The translations under genes and the position numbers were made by a program. Positions 27,029 through 34,490 of a stretch of DNA of 64,000 nucleotides are shown here, one piece after another (positions within the stretch are counted from its first letter, which is position 1; every line of letters starts with the position of its first letter). Below the pieces are notes generated by a model. It did no database searches. It saw nothing but the letters and a program-made list of their open reading frames with translations, and had not been told where the DNA came from. The stretch is from JAZOTM01 sp045657625 (lineage in GTDB: Bacteria; Bacillota; Clostridia; Lachnospirales; Lachnospiraceae), in contig JAZOTM010000023.1 of NCBI GenBank assembly GCA_045657625.1, positions 31,370 to 95,369 of the forward strand. Direction: 5' to 3'.

Positions 27029-27043
27029 AGAGAGGAGCTATTT

Positions 27044-28165
27044 ATGGTTTTAATGAATTTAAAATTGGATAATTACATGGCCTTCAATGATTTTGAAATG
27101 AATATGTCATACCCAAAGAAAATTGTTAGAAATCAATTGGTAGAGAATCTAAAAGATCATCCAAACTTTAGATATAGAAAGTTAAATATTCTTATGGGAT
27201 CAAATGCTTCCGGAAAAACTTCTATTGGAAAAATGTTGATGAGTATATTTAATTTTATTGGACGAAAAGAATTTATAAATTTAATTTCTTATATTAGTGA
27301 TAAAAAAAGGAATGCTACATTTGAGGTGCAATTTGTGGTACATGATACATTTTATAGAGTATCATCTGTTATTCAAGGACAAAAAAAGGATGATGAAGAA
27401 TATTCCAGTGAAAATTTTCTTACTAAAGTTGAAAAGATTGTGATAAATAAAAGCGATACTTATGAAAGGTGTTTGGAAAGACTAGACAAGATTAATGATG
27501 CTGAATTTAATAACGACTTTATTAGAGAATTGGAAAAAGTTGAAAAGTTATCATGGGCATTTGAATTTCCTAGCGATAGTCGGAGAGTGGCATCTGGATA
27601 TATACCGGAAAATGAAGAAAAGTATTTAACAATTCTACAAAACACATTGCAAGCATTGGATCCGTTAATAACTACGGTGGAAAAAGTAAGTGAGGTGAAG
27701 GACACATATATAGTAAAACTTGGAAACGAATCTATTATAATAAAAAATGGAAAAGTTGTAGGTGATGATAAACTTTCAAGTGGAACAAAAGAGGGAATAA
27801 GTCTTGCCAATATGTATGCAGCTTTGGTCGGTGGAGGTTATGCATTCTTCTATTGTGATGAAAAGTTTTTATATATACATTCTGATGTGGAAAAGGCTTT
27901 TTTGTCATTAATGGTTCAAAAATTGGAAGGGGATTGCCAGCTATTCTTTACAACACATAATACAGATATTTTAGATATGGACTTTCCTAAACATAGTTAT
28001 AATTTCTTGAAAAAAGAAATTTATGGTGAGGAATGTTATATTTCTGTAAAAAATGCAGGAGATTATGTGAAAAAAAATCGGGATTCCGTGAAAAATGCAG
28101 TTCAAAACGATTTGTTTTCAGTAGCACCTATGTTAGAAAAAGTATTTGCATTGGCGGAAATTTGA
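27044..28165 (+). CDS. AAA-family (OLD/AbiLii-like) ATPase
   Basis: 373 residues. Features of the SMC-like/ABC-ATPase clade used by many phage-defence systems are visible: Walker A GSNASGKTS at about 52-60, an ABC-type signature LSSGTKEG near 244, Walker B-like AFFYCDEKF near 270 and FFTTHN near 303 (the switch His region). A helical insert lies between about 90 and 200. Next gene, nine bases downstream, encodes a TOPRIM-type protein, an arrangement shared with PARIS (AriA/AriB) and other ATPase-TOPRIM defence pairs. It has its own strong promoter and dyad. Membership of a specific known system is not established; defence function is inferred. Confidence 0.78.
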   Translation: MVLMNLKLDNYMAFNDFEMNMSYPKKIVRNQLVENLKDHPNFRYRKLNILMGSNASGKTSIGKMLMSIFNFIGRKEFINLISYISDKKRNATFEVQFVVHDTFYRVSSVIQGQKKDDEEYSSENFLTKVEKIVINKSDTYERCLERLDKINDAEFNNDFIRELEKVEKLSWAFEFPSDSRRVASGYIPENEEKYLTILQNTLQALDPLITTVEKVSEVKDTYIVKLGNESIIIKNGKVVGDDKLSSGTKEGISLANMYAALVGGGYAFFYCDEKFLYIHSDVEKAFLSLMVQKLEGDCQLFFTTHNTDILDMDFPKHSYNFLKKEIYGEECYISVKNAGDYVKKNRDSVKNAVQNDLFSVAPMLEKVFALAEI

Positions 28166-28174
28166 GAGGCGATT

Positions 28175-28681
28175 ATGGGGGATATTTATCAATATTTTGT
28201 TGAGGGGGAGAATGAAAAACGTCTTATAGAAGTATTAAAAACGGATATGGGTATGATTCAACCGGGTAAAGTACAGATAGTGAATGTTGTTTAAGAAAGA
28301 TTGACGGACCTTAAGTTGAGAGTTTTATCCAAAGATACAATACTGGTTTTTGTTTTTGATACAGATACGGACAACATAGATGTTCTTAGAAAAAATATTA
28401 ATAAAGCTAATAAAGCATCCAATATTAAAGCAGTACGGCTTATAACACAAGTAAAAAATATCGAAGATGAACTAGTACGAAGCACAAATATAAAAAGAAT
28501 CGAAGAATTGTTAAATTCAAGGAGTAAGACGGATTTTAAACGAGACTTTATAAGGGAGCGACACTTGAAACAGAAGTTGGAAGCGAAAGGTTTTGATATA
28601 GGATTATTATGGTGTAAAGAACCAACGGGAGTGTTTGTTGGAATAAAAAATGATGCTGTTGTATTAAAATGTTGCAAATAA
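28175..28681 (+). pseudogene. TOPRIM/RloB-like partner of the ATPase, with in-frame stop
   Basis: The frame starts at ATG 28175 (GAGAGG upstream) and reads YQYFVEGENEKRLIEVL, a TOPRIM-type Glu motif (Glu 10), then meets TAA at 28292-28294 after 39 codons. In the same frame it continues 128 more codons through VFVFDTDTDN (Asp 62 and Asp 64, the TOPRIM DxD), KNIEDELVRS, and FKRDFIRERHLKQKL. Both halves fit one protein of about 168 residues; TAA is one change from CAA (Gln). A TTG at 28301 could only restart translation without the essential Glu. Hence a nonsense-inactivated gene, unless the base is a sequencing error or the stop is read through. Confidence 0.75.
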
Positions 28682-28794
28682 TCTAAGGAGATTAGACTGT
28701 AGTCACTCAATTGTAATCCAAGATTTTTTAAGTGGAAAGATAATGCCTCTTATGGTTTAAAAGGTTATAATGATAACAAGAAGGATTTTGTACT

Positions 28795-29066
28795 ATGGAT
28801 AATAATATGGCACAGACTATAGTCAATTTCCGAATGGATGAACAATTAAAAAAGGATATGGAGAAAACTTGCGCAGAGTTGGGGTTGAATTTGACCACGG
28901 CTTTTACAATATTTGCAAAAAAATGACAAGAGAGCATAGGATACCATTTGAGGTATCCGTGGATCCTTTTTACAGTGATGCAAATATAGAATATCTTGAA
29001 AGAATAACCAAGGAAATTGATGAGAAAGGGACTGTGCTAGAACAACATTCTATTTTGGAGGAATAG
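28795..29066 (+). pseudogene. Orphan RelB/DinJ antitoxin, frameshifted at an A7 run
   Basis: Frame 1 from ATG 28795 reads NFRMDEQLKKDMEKTCAELGLNLTTAFTIFAKK, split here only for description, the ribbon-helix-helix start of RelB/DinJ antitoxins, and stops at TGA 28924. The second half of the family, MTREHRIPFEVSVDPFYSD then IEYLERI, is in the -1 frame and runs to 29066. The junction is C-AAAAAAA-TGA: one extra A, or a -1 slip on A-AAA-AAA immediately before the stop, restores the full protein of about 90 residues. TATAAT at 28766-28771 may be its promoter. No RelE/YafQ toxin is next to it. Confidence 0.75.
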
Positions 29067-29403
29067 TTATATGTATCTCTTGTTTCATAGCAATGCATGA
29101 GAAGACCATGTGATAATTGCAGCGTGCCGAAATCATTATTAGATTCTGCACTTGGTGAATTTTATTGAAGTATTGATATTGTAAAGGAATAACTGGATGA
29201 GCTCAGCATTGCTGGGCTCATTGTGGTATAAAGATTCTTTTTTGGAAAATTGATCTAGCTGCTGAATGGGTTAATCATGCAGAATAAATGATACTTATAG
29301 AATTGAATGTTTTCCAAAATGTTGATTTGAATGGTATAATTACTTTCCAAAATGTTGATTTGGACATATAATATACCTATCAAAATGTTGATGAGGAAAA
29401 AAT
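29067..29403. other. Intergenic region with hairpin and repeats
   Basis: 337 bases with no gene. GAGCTCAGC-ATT-GCTGGGCTC (about 29200-29219) forms a nine-pair hairpin that may terminate the antitoxin transcript, although it lacks a T-run. The last 90 bases are the three-unit repeat listed separately. Confidence 0.6.
29314..29396 (+). repeat. Three iterated 33-bp units upstream of the DUF4143 ATPase
   Basis: CCAAAATGTTGATTTG(A/G) begins at 29314 and 29347, and the shorter TCAAAATGTTGAT at 29380, giving an exact 33-base period. TATAAT-like boxes fall between units (29335-29340 and about 29367-29372). The third unit runs into the ribosome site GAGG of the gene. Regular spacing of about three helical turns suggests an iterated binding site on one DNA face. 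Confidence 0.7.
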
Positions 29404-30711
29404 ATGTTAAAAAGAAAGGTCACAATTCAGTTTGAAAACTGGGCTTTAACCAAAAATAAAAAGTGCTTGATTGTACAGGGCGCAAGACAAGTGGGAAAAA
29501 CATTTGCTATTGAAAGATTTGCAGAAGAAAAATACGAAGAATTCGTAGAAATTAATTTTAAACAGACACCTTCTGCCAAGAATATATTTTCGGGAGATCT
29601 TACTGTTGAAAATATGGTGATGGCTTTACGATTTCGGTTTCCGGACAAGAAGATTAGTCCGAGGAAGACACTCATTTTCTTAGATGAGATTCAAGAATGT
29701 GAAGAAGCGATTACATCTTTGAAATTTTGGGCACTGGATAACCAGTATGATGTTATTGCATCTGGATCCTTGCTTGGAATTGATTATAAAAGAGCATCAT
29801 CCTACCCGGTTGGATATGTAGATTATATTAGAATGTACGGTCTAGATTTTGAAGAATTCTTATGGGGAATAGGTTTATCAGAAAGCGTGATTGTATCATT
29901 ATATTCATACCTAGAAGCAATGAAGCCGATCCCTGATGCTGTGCATAAGCAGTTGATGGAATATTATAGATTATACATCGCAATCGGCGGTATGCCTGAG
30001 GCAGTGCAGAAGTACATTGATACAAAGGATTTTCGAGAAGTAGACGTTGTTCAAAGAAATTTGCTTCAAGACTATCAATATGATATAGCGTATTATGCAA
30101 CCGCAGAGGAAAAGGTCAAGGCCGAAAAATGCTATTTAACTCTAGCGAGACAGTTATTGGATAAAGAAAATCATAAATTTCAATACAAAGAAATTGAGCA
30201 TGGCGCTCGTGCACAAAAATATTATTCCAGTATAGAGTGGTTACTAAGGGCTGATTTGGTGCATTTATGTGAACTGGTAACGGACGTTAAATATGATTTA
30301 AATGATTATGCAAGAAAAGATTTCTTTAGGGCATATACTACAGATTTATCGCTTTTGGTATCGATGAAAGACTTTTCTTTGAAGCAACATGTTGTAGAAA
30401 ATACCTTGTTAGGGAATACAAAAGGCGGCTTATATGAATGTGCAGTAGCAGATGCACTTCATAAAAAAGGATACCATTTGTATTTCTATAAAAATGAAAC
30501 AACAAAAAAAGAATTGGATTTTATTATACAAGTGGATGGTCAAGTTGTTCCTATAGAAGTGAAAAGCGGCATGACGAAAGCAAATTCACTAAGTATGATT
30601 GTTAAAAAAGAAAAGAACATATCTTATGCATATAAGTTCATAGATGGAAATATAGGTATAAGCGAAGATGGTATTATAACATTACCTTTATACATGGCTG
30701 CGTTTATATAA
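29404..30711 (+). CDS. AAA ATPase with C-terminal DUF4143 nuclease-like domain
   Basis: 435 residues. The N-terminal AAA core has Walker A GARQVGKT (26-33), Walker B LIFLDEIQE (90-98) and sensor IASGSLLGI near 120. The C-terminal DUF4143 part includes YRLYIAIGGMPEAVQ and a restriction-fold signature: KGGLYECAV, KELDFIIQ near 370 and VPIEVKSG near 383. Proteins of this type are very common in anaerobes, often near mobile DNA, and their role is not established. Single gene; a tail of a second member is at 24546, so the family has been here more than once. GAGG lies eight bases before the ATG. Confidence 0.9.
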   Translation: MLKRKVTIQFENWALTKNKKCLIVQGARQVGKTFAIERFAEEKYEEFVEINFKQTPSAKNIFSGDLTVENMVMALRFRFPDKKISPRKTLIFLDEIQECEEAITSLKFWALDNQYDVIASGSLLGIDYKRASSYPVGYVDYIRMYGLDFEEFLWGIGLSESVIVSLYSYLEAMKPIPDAVHKQLMEYYRLYIAIGGMPEAVQKYIDTKDFREVDVVQRNLLQDYQYDIAYYATAEEKVKAEKCYLTLARQLLDKENHKFQYKEIEHGARAQKYYSSIEWLLRADLVHLCELVTDVKYDLNDYARKDFFRAYTTDLSLLVSMKDFSLKQHVVENTLLGNTKGGLYECAVADALHKKGYHLYFYKNETTKKELDFIIQVDGQVVPIEVKSGMTKANSLSMIVKKEKNISYAYKFIDGNIGISEDGIITLPLYMAAFI

Positions 30712-30751
30712 TTTACATTTTTGTATAGAAATTTCTTTATATGTAAATGGC

Positions 30752-30781
30752 TGTCAAAATCCCCCTCTTTTCTGTTATAAT
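30752..30781 (+). promoter_or_regulatory. Promoter of the DUF6077-like operon
   Basis: TGTCAA at 30752-30757, 18-base spacer, TGT-TATAAT (-10 at 30776-30781, extended by TG). The implied transcript start near 30788 lies after ATG 30787, which rules out that codon as the start of the first gene. Confidence 0.65.
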
Positions 30782-30816
30782 GCCATATGGATTACTATAG
30801 AAAAATGAGGATGATT

Positions 30817-31941
30817 ATGAATATAAAAAATATATTAGAAATCGCCATTCAATTTCTTTTCACACCATTGTTTTTGGGATATGTGTGGCAAATCATCAGT
30901 TTGCGGAGAATAAAACGACTGTCTGAAAAATATATAACAGGGTACATAACCTTATTTGTGTGTTTTGAAATAACGGTGGTGCCTATGTTGATTGAAAATC
31001 AGACTATTGCAGAGATTGCAGTAGTGTGGTTTCCCAGATTGCATGTGATTTGTTTGGTGGCTGTAATTTTGGCAGTGGCAGTAGTGCCCTTTGGTGTCGT
31101 AGCAGACGTGAAAGAAATGCTGGGACAGAAAGGTGATACTGCACAAACACACAGTATGGAAAAATTACACGACGCTACAGGACTTAGAAAAACCTGGCAA
31201 TCCACCCTCCTACGTATTCTAATCTGTGGAGCAGTGATGCTGTTTTCCCTGTTTTTTACGGTGCCATCAGAAGGAGATGCTACCGAGGCCACCATTTACA
31301 CCAATATGGCAACGGATACCTTATATGAGTACCAACCCTACAGTGGAGACCCCTATGGTGGGATGTCTTTAGACAAGCAGGATGCTCCCTGGGAGCTTTT
31401 CTTTCAGGTAGTGGTGGAAAAGACAGGATTGTCTGTGAATATGGTGGTAGAGATGGTGGGAGGATTTTTCTTGCTATTGTTGTTCTTTGCCACAATGTAT
31501 GAGCTTGGGAATGCAGCTTTTGCAAAAGCCAGGACCAAGCAAGTGGAAGAGCAGGCAACCTTATCGGTAGCCTCAGATATGAGAATTTCTTACGCGGACA
31601 AGACCCTGTACTTAGCAATTCTCCTATATCTTACACTTACCTTTTTAGACCGTGCAGCAAGCGTTCATGTGTTTCGAAATATTTGGAATTACACCACTTT
31701 GTTAACCAATGTGATGGTGCCGATTCAGTTGATTTTTGTTTTGCGATGGGTAAAGGAAAATAGAATCATTTATTTCTTACTGTTACTTCTCAGTGCCGGA
31801 GCGGCGCAGTTGTTATATCATTACGGATTTATGTTTACCCTGCTGGTGGAAGTGGTGCCCGCAGTGATTGTGTGGGTTTGGATGAGAATTTTTGTTCAAT
31901 CTTTCTATGAGAAAAAGCATTCTAATAAAGAAGTATGTTAG
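30817..31941 (+). CDS. DUF6077-like polytopic membrane protein, first pair
   Basis: 374 residues with about nine helices. After four helices there is a cytoplasmic Lys/His loop, then a helix and the outside segment EGDATEATIYTNMATDTLYEYQPYSGDPYGG, described here in parts, which resembles the acidic, aromatic loop of the DUF6077 family (GT-C-like membrane proteins of unknown function). GAGG at 30807-30810 is six bases before ATG 30817. The usual family is longer; here the C-terminal helices and soluble tail appear as the separate next gene. No enzyme activity can be assigned. Confidence 0.6.
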   Translation: MNIKNILEIAIQFLFTPLFLGYVWQIISLRRIKRLSEKYITGYITLFVCFEITVVPMLIENQTIAEIAVVWFPRLHVICLVAVILAVAVVPFGVVADVKEMLGQKGDTAQTHSMEKLHDATGLRKTWQSTLLRILICGAVMLFSLFFTVPSEGDATEATIYTNMATDTLYEYQPYSGDPYGGMSLDKQDAPWELFFQVVVEKTGLSVNMVVEMVGGFFLLLLFFATMYELGNAAFAKARTKQVEEQATLSVASDMRISYADKTLYLAILLYLTLTFLDRAASVHVFRNIWNYTTLLTNVMVPIQLIFVLRWVKENRIIYFLLLLLSAGAAQLLYHYGFMFTLLVEVVPAVIVWVWMRIFVQSFYEKKHSNKEVC

Positions 31942-32017
31942 AATTCGATATGTGAGAATTTGCCATAGTATGTTAAAATGATACTTAGTGTCAAAATTGC
32001 TTTTGAAGAGGTTTTAT

Positions 32018-32734
32018 ATGACATTGATACAAAATTTATATAGTTTTTTGTGGGCAGATTTGAAAAGTTATTCCTGGACTGTTGTGAGTTTAGTCTTGTA
32101 TGCGATTGCATTATTTTTCTTTCTTTCGCAGGGAAAAAAGGAAAAGCAGGTATTGGGCTTTCAATTGTTCATAGGTGGACTTATCATGTTGAGTCCTATT
32201 GCATACTTTGTGATGCAAATGATTGGTATTACAGATGCAAATTTTGTAAATATCTTTTATTGGATTTCTGTTTTGCCGGTATTTGTACTTTTTATTATGG
32301 AATTATGCGTGAAATATACAGATACAATTACTCGCGTAGGATGCGTTGTGGCAGCGGTTGTGCTTGTGATGACCAGTGGCAAATTCAGTGTGGATTTGGC
32401 TGGTATAAAGATGCCAAACACACAGGAAACCTATCAAATGGAAGCAGAGTCCATTGCGGAATGTTTGATTACTATGGACAAGAAACGTATTCTGGTGACG
32501 GATGAATTGGCAAATGCACTACGTCAACAAACTTCAGAGGTGTCTGTGGTCTATGGAGATGACTATGAAATGCCATCGGATTCAGAGCTTGATCGTATTA
32601 TTACACAAAGTGAATTGTATGGTTGTGTGGCTATAGCTGTATCCTTGGAATACGATGATGAAACCGTGATTGGTCAATTGAGTGAGTATACCAGTGCTCT
32701 GGTAACAGAACATTATCATATATATGTGAGATAA
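32018..32734 (+). CDS. Membrane protein with soluble C-terminal domain, first pair
   Basis: 238 residues. Four helices (about 10-125) are followed by a 110-residue alpha/beta domain containing KRILVTDELANALRQQ and VVYGDDYEMPSDSELD. GAAGAGG is six bases before ATG 32018; the upstream TTG reading at 31988 adds residues without a site. It looks like the missing C-terminal half of a DUF6077-type protein whose first half is the preceding gene. The same split is seen in the next two genes. Function unknown. Confidence 0.6.
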   Translation: MTLIQNLYSFLWADLKSYSWTVVSLVLYAIALFFFLSQGKKEKQVLGFQLFIGGLIMLSPIAYFVMQMIGITDANFVNIFYWISVLPVFVLFIMELCVKYTDTITRVGCVVAAVVLVMTSGKFSVDLAGIKMPNTQETYQMEAESIAECLITMDKKRILVTDELANALRQQTSEVSVVYGDDYEMPSDSELDRIITQSELYGCVAIAVSLEYDDETVIGQLSEYTSALVTEHYHIYVR

Positions 32735-32736
32735 AA

Positions 32737-33774
32737 ATGACTTGGATAATAATTATATTGGTGGTTGCACCACTGATTCTAGGGAGTGCAACCCAGCTTA
32801 CAATTGAAGAAAGAGTCGGAAAAGATATCGTAGATGATAGTATTCGTGCTTATATGCTGGGAGTGACGGAAGTGCTGGCTGTGTTTGCGGTGCTCTGCAT
32901 TCCTGCAATTCCTTTGGGAATAACAATGTATACTTTAGGAAAAGTATATATGATTGTGTTGGCATTCCTTTTGGTCGGTTTAATTGTTTTACTGAGACGA
33001 CATATAAAGCATGCACCAAAGCCTTTTATTATCAAATCACAATGGCATTTTGATTTGGAAATGCTTTTGTTTTTTCTGGCAGCACTAATTGTGGTAGGAC
33101 TACAGGTTTATCGGGTAGTATATTATCAACCGGCGCAATATCGTGATGATAAGACTTACATAAGCCTGGTTAACGACATAGTTGCAACCGGAAATATGGC
33201 GACTATTACATCTTATAAGTATGTAATTAATATGTGGTATTCTTTTGAAGCTTTTTTGAGTTGGATCAGTGGGATTCATCCATTAATTATTTGCAAAACT
33301 ACACTTTCTTTTTTTGTTGAGATTTGGTATGCACTTATTATATGGTTGCTGGGTAGCACGTTGTTTCATGGGAATAAAAAGAAACAGGCGCTCTTTTTGA
33401 TGTTTTGCGGTTTGATTGGAGAATCCTTCCGTTATTTTAATGCTACCTATATGATTCAATATGTATGGCCTACCTGGGGCAAAAATATTACCGCCATGAT
33501 AGTAGTGCCACTGTATTTGTATTATGTGTTGGATCAGTACGATACAGAAAGCAATAATCGAAATCTGGTTGTAACAATCCCTACATTGATTGTGGGGGCC
33601 TATGTATCGACCATGGGACTCTTGGTATTACCTATTCAAGTGTTTTTGGTCAGAATAGTACTGTTTTTTAAAAGAAAAACAAAATGGACAATCGTCGTTG
33701 CGGAAATGATGCCAATGGTGATTGGACTAGCACTGTATCTATCATATGCGAAAGGATGGATTCATGTGTCATGA
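32737..33774 (+). CDS. DUF6077-like polytopic membrane protein, second pair
   Basis: 345 residues, about nine helices. The outside loop QYRDDKTYISLVNDIVATGNM and the segment GIHPLIICKTTLSFF then PTWGKNITAMIVVPLYLYYV match the pattern of DUF6077 proteins (acidic loop, I-H-P, then W-G-K before the next helix), parsed here by eye. It starts two bases after the preceding stop with a poor ribosome site, so it probably depends on coupling. Its end overlaps the next gene by four bases (ATGA). Confidence 0.65.
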   Translation: MTWIIIILVVAPLILGSATQLTIEERVGKDIVDDSIRAYMLGVTEVLAVFAVLCIPAIPLGITMYTLGKVYMIVLAFLLVGLIVLLRRHIKHAPKPFIIKSQWHFDLEMLLFFLAALIVVGLQVYRVVYYQPAQYRDDKTYISLVNDIVATGNMATITSYKYVINMWYSFEAFLSWISGIHPLIICKTTLSFFVEIWYALIIWLLGSTLFHGNKKKQALFLMFCGLIGESFRYFNATYMIQYVWPTWGKNITAMIVVPLYLYYVLDQYDTESNNRNLVVTIPTLIVGAYVSTMGLLVLPIQVFLVRIVLFFKRKTKWTIVVAEMMPMVIGLALYLSYAKGWIHVS

Positions 33775-34469
33775 CGGTTATAAAAAATACCTATTTATTT
33801 TGGTGGGGATTGGCTGGATGGGATGTTGCCTATATAGCAACGTTATTCTGGATTTTTCTACATAGAGGTAAAGTAAAAAGACTATATTTCGTACTATTTT
33901 TACCTAGCATCTTGGGACAGGTAATCTTGTTTAATCCGGTGATTGCTGAAAAAATAGAGTCTTTTGTTTATAGTTACGCAGAATATTCAAGGTTTTTATG
34001 GATTCTTTTGATGGTGCCAGTGATTGCATACGGTGTGGTGCAGTTGATTATAAAACAAAGAAAAAAATGGATTTCTTATGTGCTACTGGTTGGGTGTATG
34101 GTCACTACAATTTTGACATACGGGGATGTGTTGGAAGTATTTGAAGAAAAAGAAAATGTTTATAAGATCCCTGAATATGTGTTAGAAGTTGATGGAATAA
34201 TGCAAAGTACGGCGAAAAAGAGTATGGCATACGCTGTTTCAATAGAGTGGGATAAAAATACGTATGATGACGTTATGTCTGATAGTGGGAATATGTATTA
34301 TGGTTTACAGCAGTATGATGGTGATTTAGATGTGGAATTTATAGTAGAAGAAGCGATTCTTGAAAGTACTAATCAATTTTTAATTTCATATGAGGAACTA
34401 GATGGATTAGATAATTACATGTTTTTAATTCAGATTGATTCTTTTTATTTATATCAGAGAACAGAATAA
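33771..34469 (+). CDS. Membrane protein with soluble C-terminal domain, second pair
   Basis: 232 residues: three to four helices (about 8-125), then a soluble domain ending FLIQIDSFYLYQRTE. The ATG at 33771 overlaps the stop of the preceding gene. A longer reading from 33684 only repeats bases of the upstream gene in another frame and is rejected. Domain order equals that of the gene at 32018, including the SMAYAVSIEWD strand comparable to GCVAIAVSLEYD there, so the two tails are homologous. Precedes the capsule locus by 21 bases, and may be its accessory polymer or GT-C enzyme; unproven. Confidence 0.6.
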   Translation: MTVIKNTYLFWWGLAGWDVAYIATLFWIFLHRGKVKRLYFVLFLPSILGQVILFNPVIAEKIESFVYSYAEYSRFLWILLMVPVIAYGVVQLIIKQRKKWISYVLLVGCMVTTILTYGDVLEVFEEKENVYKIPEYVLEVDGIMQSTAKKSMAYAVSIEWDKNTYDDVMSDSGNMYYGLQQYDGDLDVEFIVEEAILESTNQFLISYEELDGLDNYMFLIQIDSFYLYQRTE

Positions 34470-34490
34470 TATTCTGAAAGGGGTAAAAGA

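Noticed and set aside
28301..28681. Independent gene starting at TTG 28301
   Set aside because: The upstream frame, ribosome site and TOPRIM Glu motif are in phase with it across one TAA, so a nonsense-broken single gene explains it better.
29314..29396. CRISPR array
   Set aside because: Only three partly matching units, intervals of about 16 bases, AT-rich promoter-like sequence and no cas genes nearby.
32050..32505. Plus-strand ORF of 151 codons
   Set aside because: Another frame of the membrane protein at 32018, Cys-rich and without a start signal.
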